Position numbers and translations under genes: made by a program
DNA from: Acanthaster planci
Lineage: Eukaryota; Echinodermata; Asteroidea; Valvatida; Acanthasteridae
Length of the DNA stretch: 11,100 bases
Direction: 5' to 3'
NCBI RefSeq assembly: GCF_001949145.1
Contig: NW_019091605.1
Span: 98,850 to 109,949, forward strand
The notes under the pieces: model-generated
Databases searched by the model: none
What the model was told of the DNA's origin: nothing
Seen by the model: only the letters and a program-made list of their open reading frames with translations
Shown: one piece after another, positions 1 through 7,625 of the stretch
Numbering within the stretch: position 1 is the stretch's first letter
Layout of the letters: the number at the start of each line of letters is the position of its first letter

Positions 1-1862
1 ATCCATTTAAAAATTGGTCTCCTCCATCACAAAAGGGACAGAATGGTTTTGGCTTGTTGGATTTGGGTGGTGCGGCACTTGGCTGCTTATTACTCGTGAA
101 GAAGGCCGAGGCCGAAGACTGTTTAGGCTTTAACGGTGGGCGATCTCTCTTGGTACCAGCCTGGTCTGGAATGTGGCCGGTGACAGCTCGTTTGGCCAAC
201 ATCTGGGACTGCGACTTTAACTTCAGCCAGACGGCAAACTGGGGGAGGGTGTAGGTTTCACCGGAGTTTGGCTTCAGGATGCCAGACTTGATGCAGTATT
301 CAATGAAGTTGGTGCAGAGACTGGGAGAGAGCTTACTGAGTAGTTTGTCCACGTGTGAGCCGCACAGAAGTTCAACTCCAGGCTGACCTTCCAGTGCTTG
401 GAGCATGCTCACAAGAGACTGGACATCGAGGCAGAAGGTCTCCGTATCGGCAGCTTTGATGGGGGGAGTCATCATGATGGTGGCAATTTTTGACTGGACT
501 AGTTGTCGTGGTTGACCATATTTGTCAGGCAATGCAGCTAAAGCAGTGGTGTATGGCTGACTGTTATGCATGAAGGACTGTGCCAGTTTAAGTGCCTTAC
601 CATCTAACTGGCATTTATATTGCTCACTGGGATGGGGGTGGTTATTAATAAGGTTCTGCAGTGCTATCTTTGGCAAGGCAAACTCTCTCTCCTTCCTACT
701 GGAGAATCTGGGGAGACTAGGCTTCGGCACACCAAGGGATGAGGCCACTAGAAGGTCAGTGAGGTTTGGTGCGGCAGCACTCATGCATGGTAGTTGGTGG
801 AAGGGAACACTGTTGTGGCCAAGTATGGGGAAAAAGAGGATTTGTTTGCCTCATTTCTGGGGAATGTATGGTCACTGGAAGGTGACGAGTCACATGACTA
901 CTGAGGTTGTAGGGATATGGCACTGAGGCAGGACAATTCATGATCGGAGCTGAAGGAATAGACTGTGTGATATTCCCCCAGGCGCAGTCTGGGGTAAGAT
1001 GTTTGCTGAGGCGGTGAAACATGGTGTTGTCATGGCAACGGGTGAAGGCGACACATTCATGGTGGAGACAGGCTCAGAGTTCAGTTGCAGTCTGATGGGG
1101 GGTAATACTGGTTTCTGGCATGTACTGGTGACTTGACATGGATGGTCAGTTGCCTGGGCATTGGCGACTGCTGCAGCTTGGATATGGGGAGTAGTGGTTT
1201 ACTGATCAGCAGTGGAATTGCTACGTAGGCAGTCAGGTAAACCATCCTTTGGTTGGGACAGGGCTAGAAAGGCGATTGCTCCATCGGCTGAAGCCAGAGA
1301 ACTGGTACTCAATGATAGAACAGGATCAGCAACTGGCTGGGTAGAAGGCACATGTAACTCACTGGTATCATGGGATGTTGTGTCTCCTTCTTGCATAAGG
1401 CCTAACACCATTTCAGCATCATGCAGTTCTTGCTCAGCATGACGGAGTCGTCGTTCCACGGAAAGGCGTGTAGTTAGTGCTTCACGCTCTTGCACGGCTT
1501 GTCTCTTGATTTCTTCCACCTCCAAACGAGCTAGCCTAGTTCGTTCTTCGAACTGTAGTCAGGCTGGTCTGGCACGATCGTCTCACTCCTTGTGTTGCCT
1601 GTCATAGACCTCATCCTCCTCAATCTGTCTCCGGAGTTCGTTGACCTTGGAGCGCTTTCTCATAGCATTAATTCGGGCCACCTGAGAATCACTCAGTTGT
1701 GAATGCATGTAGTTGGAACGGTTGGATCTGGTTGAACGGTTTGAGTAGTGTGAACTCGCAGATGGGGGAACGATGATGGTGGGATGGAGAACCAAGGCCA
1801 TTTCCACAGGCAGGTGGAAGTTCTGGGTCAGGAGGTGTGGACATGGTTGGATGCAGATCCAT
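1..1862 (-). pseudogene. gag: Gag of a BEL/Pao retrotransposon, broken and cut by the window edge
   Basis: Gag packages retrotransposon RNA into cytoplasmic particles. The frame is open without stops from ATG 784 to the window edge (261 codons). That part matches the DUF1759-type region of BEL/Pao Gag: LPRFSS near residue 24, EQYKCQLDGKALKLA near 55, PYTTALAALPDKYGQP near 78, and VQSLVSMLQALEG near 121. It ends in a basic, proline-rich stretch and the start of a zinc knuckle, CPFCDGGDQ (249-257). Upstream in the same frame lies a charged coiled-coil stretch (1199-1585 and 1583-1807) with many Arg, Glu and Gln. In-frame stops stand at 1583-1585, 1559-1561 and 1199-1201 and in a cluster at 851-940. 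Two of them (1583, 1559) fit CGA-to-TGA decay. A frameshift between about 1807 and 1862 separates the probable start. The cluster at 851-940 coincides with another open frame (756-1022), suggesting two small indels. The family call is firm; the exact start is not. Confidence 0.85.
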
Positions 1863-1863
1863 A

Positions 1864-1894
1864 GGTCGCCGGTTCAATCCGGCTCAAGGGACCA
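1864..1894 (-). other. Primer-binding site, complementary to a tRNA-Tyr-like 3' end
   Basis: The plus strand reads like the 3' end of a tRNA: a T arm with GCCGG stem, TTCAATC loop and CCGGC stem, then TCAAGGGA and CCA (1892-1894). On the minus (element sense) strand this begins with TGG directly after the LTR end, as a PBS should. From memory, eukaryotic tRNA-Tyr reads AGGTCGCTGGTTCGATTC then CGGCTCGAAGGACCA. The window differs by a few substitutions and one deletion in the T loop. The similarity extends well past the usual 18 nt. The choice of tRNA-Tyr is an inference and should be checked against host tRNAs. Confidence 0.75.
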
Positions 1895-1948
1895 TGAAAA
1901 AACGGGCAAGGAAATATGGCACTTGGTTCTCAACTCCTATTGGAATGT

Positions 1949-1954
1949 TTTATT
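1949..1954 (-). promoter_or_regulatory. Possible LTR polyadenylation signal AATAAA
   Basis: TTTATT on the plus strand is AATAAA on the element sense strand, about 55 nt before the LTR/PBS junction. Its position fits an R-region poly(A) signal. A six-base match alone is weak evidence. Confidence 0.4.
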
Positions 1955-2041
1955 AACTAGGGATCTGCAAGGTTCAGTTCACATAAAGGTCGTTTGGTGC
2001 AGTGGTGACCCAAGTGGGAATGTGGTAACCATGGAAACCAA

Positions 2042-2143
2042 GTGACCCGTGATAGCTATGGTAGGCCTAACTGCACAGCCCATGTGAACTGGAAAAAACT
2101 CTGGTAGCGCGTGACCCGTGAAATTGTCACCCGTGTCCCGTGT
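2042..2143. repeat. Cluster of CCCGTG-type short repeats inside the LTR
   Basis: GACCCGTG occurs twice (near 2043 and 2112), followed by CACCCGTG, TCCCGTG and TCTCGTG close together up to about 2143. The elements GTGAC and GTCAC also face each other around 2110-2130. The units are degenerate and irregularly spaced. They could be LTR enhancer-type repeats or simple sequence drift. Confidence 0.4.
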
Positions 2144-2771
2144 CTCGTGGTTCTACAAAATATGAGAACAGGAATAATTTCTTAAAGTCAACTGACACGG
2201 GCATGTGGCCTTAATAGTTATGTGTGAGCAGAAGTAAATAGAGTAAAATACAAACATGAACTGAGTAAACACGATGCAAAACTACACTGTAACTTACACT
2301 TAAGTTATTATGGATAACTTTGATTCTCCTGGAGACAAAAAGGGCCCCTAAAATCCTCCAAATTATAAAGGAACGATCTCACTTACTTTTAAGATTCACG
2401 CACGGGGTTGGTCTGGGACAATTTGCACTTAAGTAGGCTGGTTTGGGAGTCAGAGTTAATCTTGGGATTTGGAGAAATTTAGGTGGGAAAATGAAGTGTG
2501 AAATTTGGCAAAATAATCACATTTGACGGAATGACTGGCTGGTGATTAGATATACAAAATATTGAGGGCGCTATTGATTAACACCGTGAGGCTGTTAACT
2601 TCTAACAAGGTAAATCAACAGAGGGCGGCGTTCAAGTCTCACTGTCTGTCGATGCTTACTAACACCTACTTTTACAATGCAAGAGGGCGTGCTGCAGAGA
2701 CTACTTGGACAGTCGCTGGATTGGACCGCGATGCTTGCTTTTACTCTAGTCGTAAAATAACCGTGGGCAGT

Positions 2772-2790
2772 TTCTGGAATCATTCCAGAA
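2772..2790. other. 19-bp perfect palindrome resembling a heat-shock element
   Basis: TTCTGGAATCATTCCAGAA is self-complementary around a single central base. It holds TTC and GAA blocks in the order TTC-GAA-TTC-GAA, as in heat-shock factor sites. However, the middle gap is 3 nt instead of the canonical 2. No gene with a clear start lies next to it, so a regulatory role is unproven. Confidence 0.35.
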
Positions 2791-3117
2791 TTGTGTCCAC
2801 CAGTTCTGAAATGTTCAGTTCTTAGAATCAAATAATAGAATAAAATGATCAATAATGCAATAGAAATATTTTACTACATTGTACTAAAAACCCTTTAAAC
2901 TGCACCTTTGGGTTTCAGCTAACCTGATTCAAAATATTTTAGAGTTTTTCTTGTTTTATGTTGATGCAATTTGCATATTCATGAGCAAAACTATGACGTT
3001 ATTTAAGGCACTGAACTTCAATGCTGCATCGATGTGTGCACAAAGAATTTCAAGAGTTTTTAAACCCTCCCATTGTAGATTTAATTTCCTTTCTTCAATT
3101 TTTTGTTGTGTAAGTAT

Positions 3118-3339
3118 ATGAAAACAAGCAAGTCAGCAACCTTTGCTCAGAGATGTTTTCAAATAGCAAAATATTTTGGACAATCGTATAATCGCCCTCA
3201 CTTGTCCGCAAATGCTTTGTCAATTTTTGTTGAAAAAAGTGGTCGTTTCGGTTCACAAAATATTCCATATAGTCTTTATACATTAGGACGAGTACAGGCA
3301 CGCACAAAAGTAATTCGAAGAAAAATTCTTGGAACTTAG
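3118..3339 (+). CDS. Unassigned small open frame, 73 residues, doubtful
   Basis: An ATG at 3118 opens a 73-residue frame ending at TAG 3337-3339. The product would be basic, with many Lys and Arg towards the C-terminus (near RVQARTKVIRRKIL). It has no signal peptide, membrane segment or motif that I recognise. The opposite strand is also open over 3095-3307 with similar amino-acid balance, so open length does not decide between them. No splice site or TATA box of note was seen close by. It may be a chance frame, an exon piece or a decayed element. Confidence 0.15.
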   Translation: MKTSKSATFAQRCFQIAKYFGQSYNRPHLSANALSIFVEKSGRFGSQNIPYSLYTLGRVQARTKVIRRKILGT

Positions 3340-3596
3340 AAGGTTGAAACTCGAACGCAGTATGGGCTGATGGGTTGCTGCTATGCGAGTCCCTGGTCCC
3401 AAGCTTCTCGAATGGATGCCAGATGTGTTTTCCAGCCTTCTGTGGGGGCCTGCTGGGTTGACATTTTCACCGATGACCTGTGCATTTCTTTTTATTTAGT
3501 TATATCTGTTATAGTCATCATCCAACGGCGCATTTATAGCGCCAATTGTAGGTTGATAATGAGCGAAGAAGACAGTGAAGAAGTGTTCAGTTTTAG

Positions 3597-3745
3597 AGGT
3601 GGGTGGAAAACCCTGGATAAATGCTTCGGGGAAAACAGGCCCACGGACTCATGTAAGGACTGAAAACTCAATCCACATGTGCACCCAGCCAGACTCACAC
3701 TCAGGTCCCCCCGGAGAAAGGCGAGGAAAGAAGCACTACGCCAAC
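3597..3745 (-). mobile_element. Old SINE-like repeat with tRNA-type promoter
   Basis: On the minus strand the copy starts with TTGGCGTAGTGCTTC (an A-box-like GTAGTGG derivative, 3734-3742 on the plus strand). It continues with a B-box-like GAGTGTGAGTCTGGCTGGGTGC, then TGGATTGAGTTTTCAGTC, CCGTGGGCCTGTTTTC and ends in GTTTTCCACCCACC. I recognise this order (GTAGTGG, GAGTTCGAGTCC, GGCTGGGTGC, CCGTGGG, GTTTTCC, CCCACC) from dispersed animal repeats with a tRNA-like head. B-box positions have drifted (TTC to TGT, TCC to TCT), so pol III activity is unlikely. Short plus-strand reading frames here are shadows. The family name is unknown to me. Confidence 0.5.
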
Positions 3746-4390
3746 CTAACTCCCGTTGATTCTAGCTCTTTTTTGTTCAAACGACGATTTTCTCACGTCA
3801 GAACAGAAAGGGTCAAAATGGACCAGACACCTCAAAGAGTTATTTTGGCCCATCTCACAGCTGGGAGATTCTGCCTCCCAAAGAACTCGACTGTGCCTTG
3901 CTCAATCATGGCTCAATGTTGTTGAAACCGTGCATTCACATAAAAATCCTCATCCTTATCATCATCAAAAACGTGAAGTTTGAACGTTGTGGTCAAGTTC
4001 GGGCGGCCTGTTCTTGATGTTTTTGAAATGCTCCTATTATTATTGTTTATTATTATTTTTACAGGAACACACGGGAAAAGTCGTGAAATTTTGAATTTTG
4101 AGCACCCGCAAATTAGCGAATCGGCTTACAAAAACCGCAGACAACGTGAATTTTTGCGAAATATTCTCCATGACACAGAAATGTAAATAGAAAGGAATTA
4201 GCCAAGTTGTTTAAGCCCTCGAAGAATCAGTGGACGCCTCCATGTTGCATGTTGCTTGCCACTTACTTCCAGCGATGTAGCTCCCGGCGTTTGTGAGCGG
4301 GCGACCCACGAACAACAAATTGAGCTGTTTGTGAACACGCAAGAACAAGCCGCCCGAACTCCGCCAGTGAGACGTATGTTGTTAATATGG
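3746..4390. other. Unassigned region left of the foldback element
   Basis: No recognised gene. It contains a TTATTATT-type simple stretch ending in an acceptor-like TTTTTACAG near 4061, and a small open frame at 4028-4186 listed separately. A weak resemblance between about 4330-4390 and the sequence outside the right foldback arm suggests the arms may once have been longer. Confidence 0.5.
4028..4186 (+). CDS. Small open frame with signal-peptide-like start, doubtful
   Basis: ATG 4028 opens a 52-residue frame ending at TAA 4184-4186. The first 15 residues are almost all Leu, Ile and Phe (MLLLLLFIIIFTGTHG), like a secretory signal. A polar, charged tail with a dibasic NRRQR follows and there are no cysteines. 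The hydrophobic start is encoded by a TTA/ATT simple repeat, so it may be an artefact. The same DNA reads as a good 3' splice site (TTATTATTTTTACAG then GAACAC), so the downstream open part (4064-4186) could instead be a terminal exon. I do not recognise the product. Confidence 0.2.
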   Translation: MLLLLLFIIIFTGTHGKSREILNFEHPQISESAYKNRRQREFLRNILHDTEM

Positions 4391-4940
4391 TATGGAACGT
4401 CAAAAGTGGACAACCCCATTTTCTTATTTTCTGCTAGTAGATTTTCGGGATTTTGGATTTTGGACGCAATTTTCCGCTAGCAAAAATTTGGATTTTATTT
4501 TAACAACTCTCGTGGTGCTTCAAAAATGGACAACTAGAAACTTCAAATTCCCACTAGCAAAGTTTATTTGATGCTCAAAACAGGACAACCCAATTTACTC
4601 ATTTTCTGCCGGTAGATTTTGTGTTTTTTTGATTTTGCACCACCCCTTTTCTTAAACCCAATTTTCTGCTAGTAGAAATTTAGATAGTACTTTGACGACG
4701 ACAGGGTGGTCCAAAAGTGGAGAGGTTGAAAACTGAAACGACTGCAGTGTTCCCTTCGCTCAGAAAAGAACGGTCTTAGGAAGATCGGCATCCAACATTA
4801 ACGGTAGAGGGTCAACGGCCTGACGGATGGCGTCGCAGCTCGGAAAAAAATGTGGACGATTCCCATTGAGAAACCTGCAAATACGAAAGGGGCCGTCCAA
4901 AGCCTGATAGTCCTTTATGTTATACTGCAAACTTCCGACT
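4391..4940 (+). repeat. Left inverted arm of the foldback element
   Basis: This arm is made of two imperfect tandem copies of roughly 170 bp plus an inner unique part. CAAAAGTGGACAAC-like motifs begin at about 4401, 4521, 4576 and 4712. CTGCTAGTAGATTTT-like motifs lie near 4431, 4474, 4548, 4606 and 4665. The inner 200 bp (AACGGTCTTAGGAA onward) have no sub-repeats but match the right arm. A 63-codon minus-strand frame at 4760-4951 lies within the arm and has no counterpart in the other arm, so it is not called. Confidence 0.8.
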
Positions 4941-5238
4941 TCCCAGTGCACCGTGTAATTAGAATGACGATGGCGGCTTGCCGTCGGGAATTTCCATTTT
5001 AAATAAATGAGCGTATGGTGATATGTCCCCTAAACGATGCTAGCTGTAATAAACCATGGTATCCATGTCCAGCAGTACAGTTAAATTTGCTGTGGAACGA
5101 TAAAAGGTTGGAATTAAAAAAGTCATGTCAAGAGAAGAAGCTAAGTGCTGTTAATTAAGTGAAACATAGATTTTCCAAAAGGGGAAAACAGAGAAAGTAA
5201 AATGGGAAACATTAAAATGGAACTTGAACTTGCTGAAT

Positions 5239-5347
5239 TTATTTTGACATCACACAAATTCCAAACACGTAGTCAGCCAATATTCCAATCACAAAAAGGA
5301 TAGCCACGACGAAAATAACTTCTTTCAGCCAGTACACCAGCCGGTCA
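5239..5347 (-). CDS. Exon-like membrane-segment frame in foldback spacer, doubtful
   Basis: On the minus strand an acceptor-like TCATATCAG (AG at 5348-5349) is followed by an open frame of about 36 residues. It reads SDRLVYWLKE, then a hydrophobic run VIFVVAILFVIGILA, and ends DYVFGICVMSK at TAA 5239-5241. The hydrophobic run is long enough for one membrane pass. AATAAA (5238-5243, minus) overlaps the stop codon. There is no ATG at the start and the polypyrimidine tract is poor. I do not recognise the family. It could be the last exon of a gene carried by the element, or a chance frame. Confidence 0.15.
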
Positions 5348-5599
5348 CTGATATGACACCAAAGATTTAATTTAATATTTATCGTTCAAATCTTTGTTCG
5401 AGTCATCAAATACAAGTGGGCAGTTATAGTGGAGGCCTCGGTCACCACTTTTAAGACAAATGATTCAAAGTGTCAACGTGAAGAGATATTAACGCAATGA
5501 AAACACAAACTTGAAAGTGACGGCCCAGAGCAGTCATCATATGCATGTACTGTAAAATACATGGATGGTGGATTGTATAACAAATCTTATATCTGAAGA

Positions 5600-5781
5600 T
5601 CAGAAAATTAGTTGTTCACTTTTGCCACTCCGAGTAACTTCCACCATAAACAGTCCATAATTTTTGTCAATCTTGGACATACTATTTTCAAAAATTTCCA
5701 TTAGAATAGTAATCCCCTCTAAATTGCCATAAAATTCACATCCTTGACGTAAAAAAGGCCCGATCTTTTCCACAAAATCGG
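5600..5781 (-). CDS. Exon-like open frame in foldback spacer, doubtful
   Basis: A reasonable acceptor, TTTCCATCTCTATATAG, ends at 5782 (minus strand). A 60-residue open frame follows, with balanced composition (ADFVEKIGPFLRQG, FENSMSKIDKNYGL, MVEVTRSGKS) and a TGA at 5600-5602. A donor-like GTGAAC lies just before the stop. A separate ATG frame starting at 5916 runs to TAG 5782-5784 and contains a donor-like CAG/GTGTCA. Joining it through that donor gives the wrong phase, so no intact gene model results. The product is not recognised. Its position inside the spacer suggests captured host sequence or a remnant of an element gene. Confidence 0.2.
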
Positions 5782-5892
5782 CTATATAGAGATGGAAATA
5801 CAAGTTACATGAAAAAGGCCAATCACAGCAAGGGAATGTCCAAATGACACCTGATGCCCGTAGATGGACGGCGGGTCAATACAATAGGCTGG

Positions 5893-6397
5893 CGACGCAA
5901 GTTTGCGGTACTTCATGTACAAAGGACTGTCACTCTGGCGGCCGCTTCCCAACTGTTGTCCACATTATAAAACTTTTTCTGGGTCCGGTAATGCCAATCT
6001 CAAGTTCCTAAGACCGTTCCATTTAAACGTAGGGAGAAAAGTGTCCTGTCAAGTTTCTACTTGTCCCCTTTTGGACCACCCCGCCGTCGTCAAAGTAAAA
6101 TCCAAACTTCTGCTAGCAAAATTTTTTTTTTTTGGAAAAGGAATGGTACAACTTCAAAAAACCCGAACATCGATCTATAAGCAGAAAATGAGAAAATGCG
6201 TTTGTACACTTTTGGAGCATGACGGTAATTTTGCCAGTGGGAATTTGACGTTTTGACACGCCACGAGAGTTGTAAAAGTAAAGTTTCTGCTAGCAGAAAA
6301 TTGCGTTTTTTGGAAATGCTATACGCAAAGTCCAAAATCGCGAAAATCTACTAGCAGAAAATGAGAAAATGGGGTTTTCCACTTTTGACGCTCCATA
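5893..6397 (-). repeat. Right inverted arm of the foldback element
   Basis: This is the inverted counterpart of 4391-4940. It contains CTTTTGGACCACCC near 6070, ACTTTTGGAGCATGAC near 6208, GTTTTGACACGCC near 6251 and ACTTTTGACGCTCC near 6381, the complements of the left-arm motifs. It holds a perfect 16-bp palindrome TTTCTGCTAGCAGAAA at 6284-6299. A 14-base T run interrupts it near 6120. Plus-strand reading frames in this arm are shadows of the repeat. Confidence 0.8.
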
Positions 6398-7162
6398 GTT
6401 ATGGTCATAATGAAGTTCAAGTCTACACGTGCCAGCCCGTGTGCATTGAGCACTGCAGCGGGAAAAGTACATTTTTGGCCGACGCGTCTCAGAAGAACGC
6501 GCGCTGCGCAAGAACAAAACGTTCAATTTTCACAAATTTGGAGTCAAAATGACCGTTAAGCGTTACTTTAAAACCTATACATAGTACATGCTCAACTCCG
6601 GATGAAACTGTACGGAGTAGATACCGGGAAAAATGTCGAGGAGGCGGATTCCGACGCCCCCCTCCGCTCTTTTGGTGAAGGGGATCATTTTTGACTCGGA
6701 AAATGTTCTGGCCGAGAGGGACACAGATTAGGGGTCAATCTGACTAGGGAGTTGGCAGAGTGCCGGAGAACGGAAGAGCGAATCACGTTTGACGTCAAGA
6801 GACGTAGGACTACAGCCAACTTCGACGGATTCAAAATAAATTTGTTCAACTTGTGAATATGCGCAAGTTCCACCACTCTCGTGCACTGCCCTAAAATAAC
6901 ACGTTAGGTTGTCCATACATCTTTTGTAAGAGCAACACACCTATAGCTTCAATATTCAACTTCATCAAAAGTTGCGGAAAAGTAGCAAAAATACTCAAAA
7001 ATGGAGAAAAACGATTTGAAAATTACACTTTGAAAATTCAGAGGAGGCACTCAGTTGAACAAACATTAACGACGATAACTTAAATCAGTTACATGCGCCC
7101 CCTACTAATCTGCACATTAATACGTCGCCTGGATTATGACACAACTTGAAAAAAATCCAGAT
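6398..7162. other. Unassigned region, no convincing gene
   Basis: Several reading frames of 60-78 codons occur on both strands (6361-6552, 6685-6940) but overlap each other, and some start only at non-ATG codons. None shows a motif. No repeat or RNA gene was recognised. Confidence 0.5.
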
Positions 7163-7625
7163 TTAGGCGACTAGACCACCCGGGAAAAATATTTTTGCAT
7201 GTCCTAAATACACTTCCGTAGACGCTAGACACACCAGAAGGGTGCCACAGTACTTTGCTCGTGGTAACATTGCACTGTATGTACTGTACATGTACATGTA
7301 AGCTACGTGTATATACAGTCCCCAACGGCAGTGGTGCTTATTATACACGACTAGTGGGCCTATCACTGATCTCTGCAAAACAGTCGAAGACACTGCCTCA
7401 GTGTGACCCCCGAACTAGTCCCCGTCGGAATGGTTCATCTGCTGCTTCGCTTACCTGTGATTTTGTGTAATCACCCAAATATAGGTATTGCAGAGTCCTG
7501 ATCTCGAGTTGCTCTTTTCCTCCATGTTCTATGGAAGAATATTGTACAAGAATGCGTACACTCACCGAGCTATAAGACAGGGTACACCCCAGCCCGAGTC
7601 TACACATAAACCGGCAGAGTTGCAT
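7163..7625 (-). CDS. Possible two-exon model with 82-nt intron, doubtful
   Basis: On the minus strand an ATG at 7625 opens a frame to 7455, which ends at a consensus donor CAG/GTAAGC (7457-7450). A good acceptor, CGACTGTTTTGCAG, ends at 7373, and a second open frame runs from 7372 to a TAA at 7163-7165. Both exons are in phase 0, so the joined frame stays open for 57 plus 69 residues. The intron would be 7373-7454. The predicted product has no motif that I recognise; the second exon has many Tyr residues, partly from a TACATGTACATGTA simple stretch. The splice sites are better than the coding evidence, so a non-coding transcript is equally possible. Confidence 0.2.

Larger units (their letters stand above)
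1..2300 (-). mobile_element. BEL/Pao-like LTR retrotransposon, 5' part, decayed
   Basis: Reading on the minus strand, the order is LTR (from 1895 rightward), primer-binding site (about 1864-1894), then gag (1862 down to the left edge). This is the 5' end of an LTR retrotransposon in its usual order. The BEL/Pao assignment rests on the gag sequence, not on pol, which would lie beyond the left edge. The right limit of 2300 is only a placeholder, because the second LTR needed to fix the LTR ends is outside the window. Stop codons and frameshifts in gag show that the copy is not autonomous. Confidence 0.8.
1895..2300 (-). repeat. 5' LTR of the BEL/Pao-like element, far end unknown
   Basis: The LTR edge next to the PBS is set by the TG dinucleotide at 1895-1896 (CA on the element sense strand), directly abutting the CCA/TGG of the PBS. 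About 55 nt in from that edge the element strand has AATAAA (1949-1954), in the right place for the R/U5 polyadenylation signal. No TATA box was recognised. The start of U3 cannot be placed without the second LTR or a target duplication, so the end coordinate is approximate. Confidence 0.55.
2301..3596. other. Unassigned AT-rich DNA, no convincing gene
   Basis: Nothing recognisable as a conserved gene or RNA was seen. The stretch holds a perfect palindrome at 2772-2790 and an unassigned open frame at 3118-3339, both listed separately. The left part may still belong to the retrotransposon LTR. The motif GAGGGCG(C/G) appears at 2564, 2621 and 2683 and is the only other local repetition noted. 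Confidence 0.5.
4391..6397. mobile_element. Foldback-type DNA element with long compound inverted arms
   Basis: The sequence from TATGGAACGTCAAAAGTGG (4391) inward is repeated in inverted orientation ending at 6397, where it reads TATGGAGCGTCAAAAGTGG on the minus strand. Matches continue through ATTTTCT(T/C)ATTTTCTGCTAG, ACAACTCTCGTGG, TTTGACGACG with GGGTGGTCCAAAAG, and AACGGTCTTAGGAA to a final AGTCCTTT and GCAAACTT near 4932 and 5898. The arms are about 550 and 505 bp and differ by indels. Each is built from shorter repeats, as in foldback elements. A spacer of about 950 bp lies between them. No transposase was seen. Flanking target duplications could not be identified, so the exact ends are uncertain. 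Confidence 0.75.

Noticed and set aside
54-926. Plus-strand frames at 54-254 and 570-926
   Set aside because: They are shadows of the minus-strand gag, whose frame matches a known retrotransposon family.
1801-1891. Complete tRNA-Tyr gene on the plus strand
   Set aside because: The 3' half looks like a tRNA, but no 5' acceptor strand or D arm can be found upstream, and CCA is encoded. A primer-binding site explains it better.
3095-3307. Minus-strand 70-codon frame opposite 3118-3339
   Set aside because: It has no motif, overlaps an equally plausible plus-strand frame and lacks splice or promoter support.
4760-4951. 63-codon minus-strand frame in the left foldback arm
   Set aside because: It begins at a non-ATG codon, and the matching part of the right arm does not keep the frame.
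7493-7580. Extra 37-nt intron (GTGAGTG...CCATAG) upstream of the two-exon model
   Set aside because: It is too short for a typical animal intron and would break the phase of the open frame.
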